The notes beneath the pieces were generated by a model. It had not been told where the DNA came from and made no database searches. It saw nothing but the letters and a program-made list of their open reading frames with translations. From Sphingopyxis flava (lineage in GTDB: Bacteria > Pseudomonadota > Alphaproteobacteria > Sphingomonadales > Sphingomonadaceae), in NCBI RefSeq assembly GCF_900168005.1, contig NZ_FUYP01000003.1:177447-241446 (forward strand): a stretch of DNA of 64,000 nt, read 5' to 3'. Shown here piece after piece: positions 1 through 10,000 of the stretch. Each line of letters opens with the position of its first letter. Positions within the stretch are counted from its first letter, which is position 1. Made by a program: the position numbers and the translations under genes.

Positions 1-650
1 GCGATTGCTGCGGCCTGATCGGGCGTGCGGACGCCAAAGCCGACCGCCACGGGAAGGTCGGTTGCCGTCTTGAGACGCGCCACCGCATCCTCGATGCTCG
101 CCTGCGCCGCCTGCTGGAGCCCGGTGATGCCAGCGACCGAGACATAATAGAGGAAACCGCCCGCGCCGTTCAGCACGTCGGGCAGGCGCGCGGCATCGGT
201 GGTCGGGGTAGCGAGACGGATCAGGTCGACCCCGGCGGCGCGCAGGCTGGGCCCCAATTCGGCATCCTCCTCCGACGGAATGTCGACGCAGATGACGCCA
301 TCGACGCCAGCCTGAGCACATTCGGCGGCGAACCAGTCGGCCCCTCGGATCGTCATCGGATTGGCGTAGCCCATCAGAACGAGCGGAGTGTCTGGGTGGC
401 GCTGGCGAAAGGCGGCGGCGATCGCGAAGATGTCGGCAGTGGTCGTGCCTTTGGCGAGGCTGCGCAGGTTTGCGGCCTGGATCGCCGGGCCGTCGGCCAT
501 CGGATCGGTGAAGGGCATGCCGAGCTCGATCACATCGGCGCCCCCCGCGACGAGCGCGTCGAGGTTCGCGGCGGTGTCGCCATCGCCGGCAGTAATGAAG
601 GTGACGAGGGCGGGGCGGGGTTTGGCGAAGGCGGCGGCGAAACGGGTCAT
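1..650 (-). CDS. trpA: Tryptophan synthase alpha chain, 3' end beyond the window
   Basis: The alpha subunit cleaves indole-3-glycerol phosphate to indole and glyceraldehyde 3-phosphate and passes indole to TrpB. The reading frame runs from ATG at 650 to the left edge, about 216 of the roughly 270 codons usual for the family. Visible signatures are the catalytic glutamate in IELGMPFTDP, the DGP loop, VLMGYANP and the active-site strand YYVSVAGITG. The start overlaps the stop of the upstream small membrane gene (ATGA-type), so the two are probably translationally coupled. The partner gene trpB lies just upstream. Identification is firm; only the C-terminus is missing, because of the window edge and not through mutation. 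Confidence 0.96.
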   Translation of the reverse strand, partial: MTRFAAAFAKPRPALVTFITAGDGDTAANLDALVAGGADVIELGMPFTDPMADGPAIQAANLRSLAKGTTTADIFAIAAAFRQRHPDTPLVLMGYANPMTIRGADWFAAECAQAGVDGVICVDIPSEEDAELGPSLRAAGVDLIRLATPTTDAARLPDVLNGAGGFLYYVSVAGITGLQQAAQASIEDAVARLKTATDLPVAVGFGVRTPDQAAAI

Positions 651-853
651 TCTGCCCACCTCTTCCTGGGCTCCGGCCAGAGACGATCGAATAGCTTGTC
701 ACCCTTCATGACGCTGAAAGCGATACCGATCGACAGGCCAAGATACCGGCTCCAGAGGTACGGCATTACAAGGCTGGCCAAGAATAGGACAACAGACCCC
801 AGCGCCACGCCAATGCCAACTTTAAACAGGAAACGAAGAGACGCGCGCTTCAC
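647..853 (-). CDS. Small membrane protein between trpB and trpA
   Basis: This 68-residue product has a basic start ([11 protein letters not shown]), two hydrophobic stretches at about residues 9-32 and 36-48, and a charged tail ([10 protein letters not shown]). Its start overlaps the trpB stop by ATGA, and its stop overlaps the trpA start in the same way, which is strong evidence that it is translated. No family is recognised. trpB and trpA are normally adjacent, so a membrane protein between the two subunits of one soluble complex is unusual. A role in tryptophan synthesis is not implied by the sequence; it may only share expression. Confidence 0.75.
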   Translation of the reverse strand: MKRASLRFLFKVGIGVALGSVVLFLASLVMPYLWSRYLGLSIGIAFSVMKGDKLFDRLWPEPRKRWAE

Positions 854-2061
854 AGTTCAACCCCCAAAGCATCGGCCACGGTGAAGATGTCCTTGTCCCC
901 CCGGCCCGAGCAGTTGACGATCATCAGCTTGTCCTTGCCCAGCGTCGGCGCGATGCGTTCGGCGGCGGCGATGGCGTGCGCTGACTCGAGCGCGGGGATG
1001 ATGCCTTCGAGCTTGGTCAGCTTCTGGAAGCTCGCGAGTGCTTCGGCGTCGGTGACGGGTTCGTAGCGAACGCGGCCGATGTCGTGGAGCCATGCATGTT
1101 CGGGGCCGATCCCCGGATAGTCGAGCCCCGCCGAAATGCTGTGCGCCTCGGTGATCTGGCCGTCCTCGTCCTGGAGCAAATAGGTCTTGTTGCCGTGGAG
1201 GATGCCGGGGCGCCCGCCCGCAAGGCTCGCGGCATGTTTCTTGTCCAGCCCTTCGCCTGCGGCCTCGACTCCGACGATCTCGACCCCCGCGTCATCGAGG
1301 AAGGGGTGGAAGAGGCCGATCGCGTTCGATCCGCCGCCGACGGGAGCGATCAGCATGTCGGGAAGGCGGCCTTCGGCTTCCAATATCTGCGCGCGGGCTT
1401 CGTTGCCAATCACCGACTGAAAGTCGCGAACGAGCTCGGGATAGGGGTGCGGACCCGCGACGGTCCCGATTATGTAGAAAGTATCGTGGACATTGGCGAC
1501 CCAGTGCCGCAGTGCCTCGTTCATCGCGTCCTTGAGCGTCTTCGCTCCGCTTTCGACCGCGACCACCTCGGCGCCGAGCAATTTCATGCGGAAGACATTG
1601 GGCTGCTGGCGCGCGACGTCGACCGCGCCCATGAAAATGGTGCAGGGAAGGCCGAACAGCGCGGCAACGGTTGCGGTTGCGACGCCGTGCTGACCCGCGC
1701 CTGTCTCTGCAATGATCCTCGTCTTGCCCATGCGTTTCGCAAGCAGGATCTGGCCGATGCAATTGTTGATCTTGTGTGCACCGGTATGATTGAGGTCCTC
1801 GCGCTTGAGGTAGATTTTTGCGCCGCCAAGATTTGCGGTCAGCCGTTCGGCGAACCACAGTGGGCTCGGGCGTCCGACATAATGCTCGAGCAGACGTTCG
1901 AACTCCGCCTTGAAAGCTGCGTCCTGCTGCGCCGCGCGATAGTGACGCTCCAGATCGAGGATCAGCGGCATGAGGGTCTCGGCGACGTAGCGGCCGCCGA
2001 AGGCGCCGAAATGGCCGCGGTCGTCGGGGCCGGTGCGAAGGCTGTTGGGTCGGTCGGTCAT
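850..2061 (-). CDS. trpB: Tryptophan synthase beta chain
   Basis: TrpB condenses indole with serine to make tryptophan, using pyridoxal phosphate. The protein is 403 residues, the usual length. The PLP lysine lies in GAHKINN, the phosphate-binding loop is GGGSNAIG, and ETGAGQHG and the C-terminal SGRGDKD are present. The N-terminal segment [15 protein letters not shown] is typical of the family. The gene overlaps trpF upstream (ATGA) and the small membrane gene downstream (ATGA), placing it in one transcript running leftward. The start at 2061 is fixed by the trpF overlap. Confidence 0.98.
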   Translation of the reverse strand: MTDRPNSLRTGPDDRGHFGAFGGRYVAETLMPLILDLERHYRAAQQDAAFKAEFERLLEHYVGRPSPLWFAERLTANLGGAKIYLKREDLNHTGAHKINNCIGQILLAKRMGKTRIIAETGAGQHGVATATVAALFGLPCTIFMGAVDVARQQPNVFRMKLLGAEVVAVESGAKTLKDAMNEALRHWVANVHDTFYIIGTVAGPHPYPELVRDFQSVIGNEARAQILEAEGRLPDMLIAPVGGGSNAIGLFHPFLDDAGVEIVGVEAAGEGLDKKHAASLAGGRPGILHGNKTYLLQDEDGQITEAHSISAGLDYPGIGPEHAWLHDIGRVRYEPVTDAEALASFQKLTKLEGIIPALESAHAIAAAERIAPTLGKDKLMIVNCSGRGDKDIFTVADALGVEL

Positions 2062-2687
2062 CGTCCCGCCGCTTTAAGGAACGCGGCGATCTTGTCCACA
2101 TCCTTGACGCCCGGCGCGCTCTCCACGCCCGAGGAGACATCGAGGAGCGGCGCGCTGGTCGCGGCCATCGCCTCGGCGACATTGGAAGGGGTCAGTCCCC
2201 CGGCAATCCCCCAATCCATCCTATGGCGATGGTTGACGAGCAGGCTCCAGTCGAAACGCGTGCCGGTGCCGCCCGGTAGCGCCTGTGCGGGGGCGTCGAA
2301 GAGCAGGCGGTCGACGATCCCCTCATATTGCCGCGAGCGCTCAAGCGTTCCTGCATCCCGGAGCCCGACTGCCTTCCATGCCTCGGCGGACACATGCTGC
2401 TTGACAGCGGCGATCCACTCGGGGGTTTCGCTCCCGTGAAACTGGATGATATCGGGCCGCACAGCGCTGTAGGCCGCCCCCGTAAGCTGGGGCGAGGCGT
2501 TGACGAGGAGGAGGGCAACCTTCACCGCCGAGCCCGCCCGCTGGCGAAGCTCGGCCGCGGTCTTGAGATCGACGTGACGCGAGCTCGGCTCATAGTGAAC
2601 AAGCCCGATGTGGGTAGCGCCAAGCTGGATCGCCGCATCGAGCGTTTCCGGCGTTGAGAGGCCGCAGATCTTAACGAGTGGGGGCAT
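2058..2687 (-). CDS. trpF: Phosphoribosylanthranilate isomerase
   Basis: TrpF converts N-(5-phosphoribosyl)anthranilate to the ribulose derivative, the third committed step of tryptophan synthesis. The 209-residue product begins with the KICGLSTPE signature carrying the catalytic cysteine. It continues through the TIM-barrel strands ending in [10 protein letters not shown] and [15 protein letters not shown], the phosphate-binding end of the barrel. It overlaps trpB by four bases. A 110-bp gap containing a perfect 16-bp palindrome separates it from pyrF upstream, so it could have its own promoter or be read through from pyrF. Confidence 0.97.
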   Translation of the reverse strand: MPPLVKICGLSTPETLDAAIQLGATHIGLVHYEPSSRHVDLKTAAELRQRAGSAVKVALLLVNASPQLTGAAYSAVRPDIIQFHGSETPEWIAAVKQHVSAEAWKAVGLRDAGTLERSRQYEGIVDRLLFDAPAQALPGGTGTRFDWSLLVNHRHRMDWGIAGGLTPSNVAEAMAATSAPLLDVSSGVESAPGVKDVDKIAAFLKAAGR

Positions 2688-2722
2688 GATTTGTCTCTGC
2701 TAGGCTGTTCGCATCGAGCGAT

Positions 2723-2738
2723 GCCGAGGGCCCTCGGC
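2723..2738. repeat. Perfect 16-bp palindrome between pyrF and trpF
   Basis: GCCGAGGGCCCTCGGC is self-complementary over its whole length and sits in the 110-bp pyrF-trpF gap, about 35 bases upstream of the trpF start. It could be a protein-binding site or a strong RNA hairpin. No T-run follows on the minus strand, so it does not look like a standard terminator. A leader peptide or trp attenuator could not be found around it. Confidence 0.45.
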
Positions 2739-2797
2739 CTTGCGCTGCTTAGAGGGGTGCTCGACTGAGCTCGGCACCCACGGCGGTGAAACTTGTC

Positions 2798-3472
2798 TTA
2801 AAGCGTCGCTTCGATCTCGCGCGCTGCAAGGTCAGGGTCTTCCGATTGGCTGATCGGGCGCCCTACAACGAGGATGGATGCCCCGTCGGCCATCGCCTGC
2901 GCCGGGGTGACCACCCGTTTCTGATCGCCGGTCTTGCCGTTGGAAGGACGAACCCCGGGAACCACGAAAAATCCGCTTGGCCAGGCGTTCCGCGCGGCTT
3001 TCACCTCGTGACCGGAGCAGACGATCCCGTCGAGCCCGCTTTCCCGTGCCAGCGAGGCGAGCCGGACCACCTGGTCATGCAAGGATCCTTCAACTCCTGT
3101 GTCGGCAAGATCCAAGCTGTCGAGGCTGGTCAGCACGGTCACCGCCACCACCTTCGTGTTGAGGCCCGCCGCCGCTTTAGCCTCTTCGAGCATCGCACGG
3201 CCGCCGGCGGCATGAACGGTAAGGACAGCCGGCTCGAGCGGACGCAGCGCCTGGATCGCCTTTGCTACCGTGTTGGGAATGTCGTGCAGCTTGAGGTCGA
3301 GGAAGATGGGCAGTCCAAGCTTGGCAACTTCATGCACCCCGTGGTGACCGTTGGCGCAGAAGAATTCGAGCCCGAGCTTGAAGCCCCCGACATGGTGGCG
3401 AACGCGCTGCGCCAGCGTCAGCGCAGCGTCGAGATGCGGGGTATCGATGGCAAGATAGAGCGGAGACGTCAT
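2798..3472 (-). CDS. pyrF: Orotidine 5'-phosphate decarboxylase
   Basis: PyrF decarboxylates OMP to UMP, the last step of pyrimidine synthesis. The 224-residue protein shows the active-site motif DLKLHDIPNTV with its Lys-Asp network. It also shows FKLGLEFF early in the protein and the phosphate-binding GVRPSNGKTGDQKR and VVGRPI near the end. The ATG at 3472 overlaps the stop of the lapA-like gene (ATGA). Having the LapA-domain gene directly before pyrF recalls the lapA-lapB-pyrF order of enterobacteria. Confidence 0.97.
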   Translation of the reverse strand: MTSPLYLAIDTPHLDAALTLAQRVRHHVGGFKLGLEFFCANGHHGVHEVAKLGLPIFLDLKLHDIPNTVAKAIQALRPLEPAVLTVHAAGGRAMLEEAKAAAGLNTKVVAVTVLTSLDSLDLADTGVEGSLHDQVVRLASLARESGLDGIVCSGHEVKAARNAWPSGFFVVPGVRPSNGKTGDQKRVVTPAQAMADGASILVVGRPISQSEDPDLAAREIEATL

Positions 3473-3813
3473 TGGTGATCCAGCGGCGATGGAGGAATGT
3501 CATTGACCGGTGCCGACGCCGGGGCAGGCGGAACGGGTGCGGGTTCTGCGGCGCGATTGGCCATCGCGCGCAGGTCGGCGAGCTGCCGCTCGCTGGTGTC
3601 GAGCCGACGTTTCAAGGACCAGCGTGCGGCGCGCAGCGCGATCCACATCGGGAGGCTCCCGAGGAGAAAAGCAACGACGATCAGCACCGGCAATTTGGTG
3701 TCGAGTACCTGACCTGGCCAGATCGTGACGGTCACCGGATTCCAGTTCGCCATGGCGAACAGGACGAGCAGGACGGTCAGCAAGACCCAGATGATCGTAC
3801 GCAGGATTCCCAC
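3469..3813 (-). CDS. lapA: LapA-domain (DUF1049) inner-membrane protein
   Basis: This is a 114-residue protein with two transmembrane segments at about residues 3-21 and 40-60, followed by a basic helix (LRAARWSLKRRLDTSERQLADL) and a proline/alanine-rich tail. That layout matches the LapA domain. In enterobacteria LapA works with LapB to control LpxC and lipopolysaccharide amount; no lapB is visible here. The frame is open further upstream, but the GTG at 3813 is chosen because an AGGAG lies nine bases before it and the hydrophobic helix follows at once. It overlaps pyrF by four bases. Confidence 0.78.
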   Translation of the reverse strand: MGILRTIIWVLLTVLLVLFAMANWNPVTVTIWPGQVLDTKLPVLIVVAFLLGSLPMWIALRAARWSLKRRLDTSERQLADLRAMANRAAEPAPVPPAPASAPVNDIPPSPLDHQ

Positions 3814-3884
3814 TTGGCGTTGCTCCTCGTTCGGCCCCTCGCATTTCCTATGCGAGTTTTGCCCGGGTTTCCAGCCCAACCAGT

Positions 3885-5201
3885 CTAGGAGGCGCCGAAC
3901 ACGCGCGCAAAGATCGTGTCGACCTGCTTTAGATGATAGCCAAGATCAAAGAGCTGGGTGAGTTGATCTGCCGACAGCCGCGCAGTGACATCGCCGTCAG
4001 CCTTGAGCAATTCGAGGAGCGAGATTTCGCCGTCCGACTCCCATACTTTCATCGCGTTACGCTGGACCATGCGATAGCTGTCCTCGCGGCTCGCACCCGC
4101 CTGCGTCAGAGCCAGAAGGACGCGCTGGGAGTGAACGAGGCCGCCCATCCGGTCGAGATTCTTCTGCATCCGCTCAGGATAGACGACGAGCTTGTCGATA
4201 ACCCCGGTGAGCCGCGCGAGCGCGAAATCGAGAGTGATCGTCGCATCGGGGCCGATGAAGCGCTCAACCGACGAGTGGCTGATATCGCGCTCGTGCCAGA
4301 GCGCCACATTCTCCATCGCGGGGATCGCGGCACTGCGCACCATGCGCGCAAGGCCCGTCAGATTCTCGGTGAGCACGGGGTTACGCTTGTGCGGCATCGC
4401 CGAGGAGCCTTTCTGCCCCGGCGAAAAATACTCCTCGGCTTCGAGGACTTCGGTACGCTGAAGGTGACGAACCTCGACCGCGAGCCGCTCGATCGACGAT
4501 GCGATAACGCCAAGGGTTGCAAAAAACATTGCGTGACGGTCGCGCGGAATGACCTGCGTTGAAACGGGCTCGATCGAAAGGCCGAGCTTTTCCGCGACAT
4601 GCGCCTCGACCCGGGGGTCGATATTCGCAAAGGTGCCGACCGCGCCCGAAATGGCGCAGGTCGCAATCTCTGCGCGGGCGGCTAGCAGCCGATCCTTGCC
4701 GCGCGAAAATTCGGCATAGGCTTCAGCGAGCTTAAGGCCAAAGGTCACGGGCTCGGCGTGGATACCGTGGCTGCGTCCAATCGTCGGGGTCAGCTTGTGC
4801 TCAAAGGCTCTGCGCTTGATCGCGTCAAGCAGCGCGTCGATATCCGCCAGCAAAATGTCGGCCGCCTGCGTCAGCTGCACAGCGAGACAGGTGTCGAGAA
4901 CGTCGCTCGACGTCATTCCCTGGTGCATGAAGCGCGCTTCCTCCCCGACATTATCGGCCACCCAGGTCAGGAAGGCGATGACGTCGTGCTTCGTCACCGC
5001 TTCGATCGCGTCGATTGCGTCGACGTCGATCGCAGGCTTTGTGGCCCACCAGTCCCACAGCGCTTTGGCAGCAGACTTGGGCACTGTACCGAGTTCGGCA
5101 AGCGCGTCGGTCGCGTGCGCCTCGATCTCGAACCAGATTCGATAGCGATTCTCGGCCGACCAGATAGCTGTCATCGTGGGCCGGGCGTAACGCGGAACCA
5201 T
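3885..5201 (-). CDS. purB: Adenylosuccinate lyase
   Basis: PurB removes fumarate from SAICAR and from adenylosuccinate in purine synthesis. The 438-residue protein carries the fumarase/aspartase superfamily signature GSSAMPHKRNP at about residues 265-275. TSSDVLDT and GRSHGIHAEPVTFG complete the active site. A good ribosome-binding site (GGAAGGAAATCC) lies just before the ATG at 5201. The gene leads a leftward run with lapA, pyrF and the trp genes; the 71-bp gap to lapA is compatible with one transcript. Confidence 0.98.
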   Translation of the reverse strand: MVPRYARPTMTAIWSAENRYRIWFEIEAHATDALAELGTVPKSAAKALWDWWATKPAIDVDAIDAIEAVTKHDVIAFLTWVADNVGEEARFMHQGMTSSDVLDTCLAVQLTQAADILLADIDALLDAIKRRAFEHKLTPTIGRSHGIHAEPVTFGLKLAEAYAEFSRGKDRLLAARAEIATCAISGAVGTFANIDPRVEAHVAEKLGLSIEPVSTQVIPRDRHAMFFATLGVIASSIERLAVEVRHLQRTEVLEAEEYFSPGQKGSSAMPHKRNPVLTENLTGLARMVRSAAIPAMENVALWHERDISHSSVERFIGPDATITLDFALARLTGVIDKLVVYPERMQKNLDRMGGLVHSQRVLLALTQAGASREDSYRMVQRNAMKVWESDGEISLLELLKADGDVTARLSADQLTQLFDLGYHLKQVDTIFARVFGAS

Positions 5202-5401
5202 TGGATTTCCTTCCTTTTATTACGATTTGTCGCGGAATAGGCGCGAAATCGCGACCAGCCGCCCCCTAGCAGGGGCCGAACGCTTCGCCAATCGCTGGAG
5301 AACCGCAACCTCGGCCAAGCTGGCCAGTTGAGCTCTTGCCCCTTCAAGAGGTTGGCGGGGAACCGTCTCAAAGGCGCCGCCACCGGTACAGGAGATTTAT
5401 G

Positions 5402-5986
5402 ATGCTGAAACACATGCTTTTGATCGGCGCTGCAGCCGTGAGTTTTCCCGCGCTTGCGCAGGAAGCCCCGCCTGCAGGTGAGGATCCTCAAACGCCGCCG
5501 GCGGGTGAAACGGCCCCGGCTGATCCCACTACCCAGACCCCGCCGACCGACCCTGGTACCGCGCCATCAGCGGACCCGGCCACTCCGGCCGATCCGGCGA
5601 CCCCCGCGGAGCCGGCTACGCCGGGTGACCCTGGAACGCCGGCCGATCCCGCGACGCCTGCCGATCCTGCAACACCCGCTGATCCGGCAACCCCGCCGGC
5701 GAGCGAGCCCGGCGCACAAAGCGGCGCGGCTGCAACGCCCGGCCAAGTCGCGCAGATCGTGAACCAGGAGTTCCCGACTTATGACAGCGACGGTAACGGC
5801 GGCCTCGATGAGACCGAGTTTGGAACCTGGATGAAGAAGCTCCGCACGGCGACGGACCCCACGGTCGATCCTGAATCGGAGCAGGTCAAATCCTGGATCG
5901 GTCAGGCCTTTGCTGCCGCCGACGCCGACAAATCGGGCGGAGTCAGCAAGGAAGAGTTGACCAGTTTCCTGTCGCGCGGCGCCTGA
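5402..5986 (+). CDS. Exported EF-hand protein with proline-rich linker
   Basis: The 194-residue product begins with a signal peptide (MLKHMLLIGAAAVSFPALAQ, cleavage likely after ALAQ). About 90 residues of low-complexity Pro/Ala/Asp/Thr sequence built on PADPATPADPATP follow. The C-terminal half has two EF-hand loops, YDSDGNGGLDETEF and ADADKSGGVSKEEL, with the acidic spacing needed for calcium. It is probably periplasmic or surface-exposed. Two ATGs are adjacent (5399 and 5402); 5402 is preferred for its seven-base spacing from GGAG. Its function is not known beyond likely calcium binding. Confidence 0.85.
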   Translation: MLKHMLLIGAAAVSFPALAQEAPPAGEDPQTPPAGETAPADPTTQTPPTDPGTAPSADPATPADPATPAEPATPGDPGTPADPATPADPATPADPATPPASEPGAQSGAAATPGQVAQIVNQEFPTYDSDGNGGLDETEFGTWMKKLRTATDPTVDPESEQVKSWIGQAFAAADADKSGGVSKEELTSFLSRGA

Positions 5987-6017
5987 TCCAAACCGATCGA
6001 CGCCCTTGACCGGGTGG

Positions 6018-6047
6018 TGCGGCCGCCGGAGTGATCCGGCGGCCGCA
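6018..6047. terminator. Hairpin between convergent genes
   Basis: A perfect 12-bp stem (TGCGGCCGCCGG with its complement, loop AGTGAT) lies between the ends of the EF-hand gene and the rnk-like gene. Position suggests a shared terminator for both strands, though neither side has a clear T-run. Confidence 0.5.
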
Positions 6048-6060
6048 TCCGCGATTCCGG

Positions 6061-6465
6061 CTACTGGGCGCGCTCGACCCTCACGATCGAAAGCCGGCGT
6101 TGCTGGCCGTCGCGGTCGGGCCAAAGGATGGATTGGCCTTCGCGCAGGCCGATCAGACCGGCTCCGACGGGGGTCATGATCGATATCCGGCCCGCCGCGA
6201 TGTCGGCATCGCCAGGGTAGACAAGCTCGACGGTGCGTGAGGCGCCGTTCGCCTCGTCGACGAATTCGACGCGCGAATGCATTGTCACCACATCGGCGGG
6301 TATCTTGGTCGCGGAATAAATTTTTGCGCGATTGATTTCTTCCAGCAATAGCGCGCTGACCTCGGGCGAACGTTCCTGTCGCGCTAGCGCAAGGTCGGTC
6401 AGCGTATCAGCCTCGGTGTCGATCATATGGATAGGCGGCCGCTTGGCGGCGCTGCGGGTTTTCAT
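6061..6465 (-). CDS. rnk: Rnk-type nucleoside diphosphate kinase regulator, GreA/GreB domain
   Basis: The 134-residue protein has an N-terminal helical segment rich in Glu and Arg ([22 protein letters not shown]). A C-terminal GreA/GreB FKBP-like domain follows ([41 protein letters not shown]). Rnk proteins bind RNA polymerase near the secondary channel but lack the long coiled coil of true Gre factors. The ATG at 6465 is preferred over one 48 bases upstream because it gives the usual Rnk length and has an AAGG nine bases before it. The gene stands alone, convergent with the EF-hand gene. Confidence 0.82.
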   Translation of the reverse strand: MKTRSAAKRPPIHMIDTEADTLTDLALARQERSPEVSALLLEEINRAKIYSATKIPADVVTMHSRVEFVDEANGASRTVELVYPGDADIAAGRISIMTPVGAGLIGLREGQSILWPDRDGQQRRLSIVRVERAQ

Positions 6466-6513
6466 CGTTCGAACCTTCAATTTGAGCAAACATACGCCTG
6501 CCGCATGTCGCAA

Positions 6514-7007
6514 TCAGGAAAGGAGAAAGTTGGCCCCGGGCTCGGGGCATGACGCGCCGGACCCGGGGCTAAAGGCCCGCGAGGCGTTGACCCGCGTGCG
6601 AGTGGAGTCGGGAAAGGGCGCGCAGATTCTGCATCGTGTCATGATGTCCGCGCCGCGCTCCCAAGTCAAATCCTGACGTGCTGCGCCAAAGCGAGCGTGA
6701 GAAGATTCTCGTCGTCCGCATCTGCAATCATGCGATGATCGCGAAAACGCTGTTCCACGCCGCGCCGCGGTGACGGCCAAGCTGCTCCATGTCGCCGGAT
6801 GGCCGGGCGGAACCGGCGCTGCGGCGGACGACCATCAAGACGGGCAGGCACACCGCATTGGCCTTTCATGGAAACAATCGCCTTGTGGGGGCCAATCAAC
6901 GGTCATAAAAAAGACCGACAGCGTTGCGGACCAATTCCTGCATCGAAAAAGATTTCAGCGCGTTCCCATGCGGGAATAGGGGGTTGGCGGTCGAGGACGG
7001 ACAACAG
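6514..7007. other. Non-coding stretch, nothing recognised
   Basis: About 490 bases between the divergent rnk-like and ydbH-like genes. Short frames on both strands have no recognisable product or ribosome-binding site. An imperfect inverted repeat built on GCCCCGGG flanks 6531-6575. The region presumably holds the two promoters. Confidence 0.4.
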
Positions 7008-10000
7008 GTGCAGGCCATTACCGATCCCGAAGCGCCAAGGACTCCCAAGCGATTGTTCAAGAAGCGCTGGCTGACGGCGGGCGCCGCTGCGGCCATGGCG
7101 CTCGGGCTGTGGGTGGCGCGCGAGCCGATCGCGGACCGCTATATTCGTGACGAACTCGACGGCCGCGGCATTCCCGCACGCTACACGATTGAAGAGATCG
7201 GCTTTCGCACAGAGCGCCTCAGCGACGTGGTCATCGGCGATCCGGCGCGGCCCGACCTTACGGCGAGGATCGTGGAAGTCTCGATCGGCTACGGTATATC
7301 CGGGCCCTATATCTCTGAAATCCGGGCGGACGGCGTACGGCTTTACGGCCGCGTCGTCGAAGGTCAGCTGTCGCTCGGCGCGCTCGACAAGTTCCGGGAC
7401 CCGGCCGACAAAACACCGTTCGCGCTGCCGGACATTTCGGTGATTCTCGCCGATGCCCGTGCGCGCGTCGAAACCCCGTGGGGTGATGTGGGCGCGGTGC
7501 TCAATGGCGGCGGCAATCTCAGGAAGAATTTCGCCGGCAAGCTCGCCCTGGTCGCCCCTGTTCTGGTTGCGGCGGGATGCTCCGCGCAAGAGCTGAGCTT
7601 CTACGGCGACGTGCGCGTGCGGAACGTTCGCCCGACGCTCACCGGAGCGCTGCGGGGCGAGCGTCTGGTCTGCGGCAATGTCGGCGCTGCGGTGGATAGT
7701 CCCCAGATCGCGATCGACGTTTCGCTCGCCGAGACTTTGCAAAGCTGGCGCGGCACGGCCGATGCGCGCCTCGCCAAGCTCGAGGCGGGCCGCATGAACG
7801 CTAAGAAACTGGGGTTGCGCGCCCGCTTTTCGGGCAGCGCCGCGCGCACGACGCTAGACGGTTCGGCCGAGGTCGCCGAGCTGAGCGCAGGCGATTTTTC
7901 CGCGCGCCGCGTCGAGATGTCGGCCAAGGCTGAGGTCGGACATGGCTCGCCGCAGGTCGAAGGCGATGTTCGCTTCGTCGAGGCCAGCGCCAGCCCGGAG
8001 CTGCGCCGTTCCATGGCCGCGAGCGCCGCGCGTCTTGACGCAAGCCCTCTCGGCCCGCTCGCCGCGAAAGCGGCTGCGGCGCTATCGCACATGCTCGCCG
8101 ACGCGAGCGGCAGCAGCGGCTTTGCGCTCAGCGGCGAGGGCCGCGCGGCGCACTTTGAACTTGTCGCGCCGCAGTTGCGAAGCGCGAGTGGTGCCAGCGT
8201 CGCCGGGAGCGCTGGGAGCCGTATCGCATGGCTGCTCGCGGAGCCAACCCCCCTCGTCACGATCGCAGGTGACTGGACGTTCGGGGGCGGCGGCCTCCCT
8301 TCGGGGTCGCTGGCGCTTGATCGGCGCGCCGACGGGACGACGCGCGGCGAGGCGCGCTTTGCCCCTTACGCTGCCGACGGCGCGCGGCTTGAGCTCGACC
8401 CGGTTCGCTTTTGGGGCGGTCAGGATCAAATGCTGCGCTTCGCGACGCGCGCGACCCTGTCGGGACCGCTCGCGGACGGCCGCGTCGAGGGGCTGACGGT
8501 GCCGCTGGCTGGAACAATCGCCTCGAGCGGTGAGATCAGCCTCGCGGGCGGTTGCACCCGCGTCGGTTTCGATCGGCTCGCCGCCTCCGGCTTCCGCATT
8601 GCTCGCGCCGGGATCGATCTTTGCAGTCGCCCGCGGGCGCCGCTGTTTCGCGCCGGGCCGGCTGGTCTGCGTGGTACCGTCCTCACCCGCGACATTGCCC
8701 TGCGGGGCACCAGCGGCACCGGGCCTTTCGCCTTCGATGCAGGGCGGGGCGAGGTCGACCTCTCCGCAATGCGATGGATGCTCGCCGGTGCCGATGTCCG
8801 GCTAGGCGAGGGCGATAGCGTCACGCGCTTTGCCGCCGACCGCATCAGTGGGCGCGGCGTGAGCGGCGGCATGCAGGGGAGTTTGTCGGGCGCGAGCGGC
8901 AAGATTGGCGCCGTACCGCTCGTCCTGTCAGACATTGCCGGGAGCTGGCGCTGGCAGGGCGGCGCGCTGACGCTCGATGGGAGCTTGGGACTCAGCGACG
9001 CCGAGCCCGATCCGCGCTTCTTTCCTCTGGTGAGCGATACAGCGACCCTGCGCTACGCCGAGGGGGGCATCGACGCGGCGGCCAGTTTCCGCGAGCGCAA
9101 ATCGGGGCGCAAGATCCTCGATGTCGTCATTCGCCATGACCTCGAGCCTGGTACTGGCTTTGCCGATCTCGATGCTCCGGAGATCCGTTTTGACGAAGGC
9201 TTCCAGCCCGACCAGCTCACCCGCCTCGCGCTCGGCGTTGTCGCGAATGTGCAAGGGTCGGTGGTCGGTGGGGGCCGCATCGAATGGTCGCCCCAGGCCG
9301 TCACGAGTCGCGGGACCTTTGCCACCGCAAACACCAACCTCGCTGCCGCCTTTGGACCGGTGAAGGGGCTGACAACGACGCTGACCTTTGTTGACCTCAT
9401 CAATTTGCGAACAGCTCCGGCGCAGATTGCGACGATCGCAGAGATCAACCCCGGCATCCCGGTGATCGACGGGACGATCGAATACCGGCTTCTCGGCGAC
9501 AATCGGGTTCGCATCGAGGGTGGGCGCTGGCCCTTGGCGGGGGGTGAACTGGTGCTTCATCCCGCGACGCTCGATTTCAATGCCAGCGAACCCCGGCGCC
9601 TGTCCTTCGATATCGTAGGGGTCGATGCTGCGGCCTTCCTGCAGCAATTCGGATTCGAGAATATTCATGCGACCGGCACGTTCGACGGAACGCTGCCGGT
9701 CGAGTTCGACGGGCTCGGTGGCCGCATCGTTGGCGGTCGCATCGATTCGCGGGGCGGCGGCGGGACGCTTGCCTATGTCGGCGAGCTGTCGAACCATAAT
9801 CTTGGTGCGATCGCCAATTTTGCCTTTGGCGCACTGCGCAGCCTAAAATATGACGACCTCACGATCATGCTGAACGGGGATCTCGACGGCGAAATGGTGA
9901 CCGATATCCGCTTTGGCGGCGTGGGGCAGGGCGAAGGCGCGACACAGAATTTCCTGACACGCCAAATTGCGAAGCTGCCGTTCGTCTTCAATGTGAAGAT

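Noticed and set aside
1084..2439. 451-codon plus frame over trpB and trpF
   Set aside because: It is antisense to two certain enzymes.
5520..5720. Tandem DNA repeat in the EF-hand gene
   Set aside because: The repeat follows the coding frame of a Pro/Ala/Asp/Thr linker, so it is a protein low-complexity region and not a separate element.
6666..6899. 77-codon minus frame between rnk and ydbH
   Set aside because: No ribosome-binding site, no family resemblance and a low-complexity arginine-rich composition.
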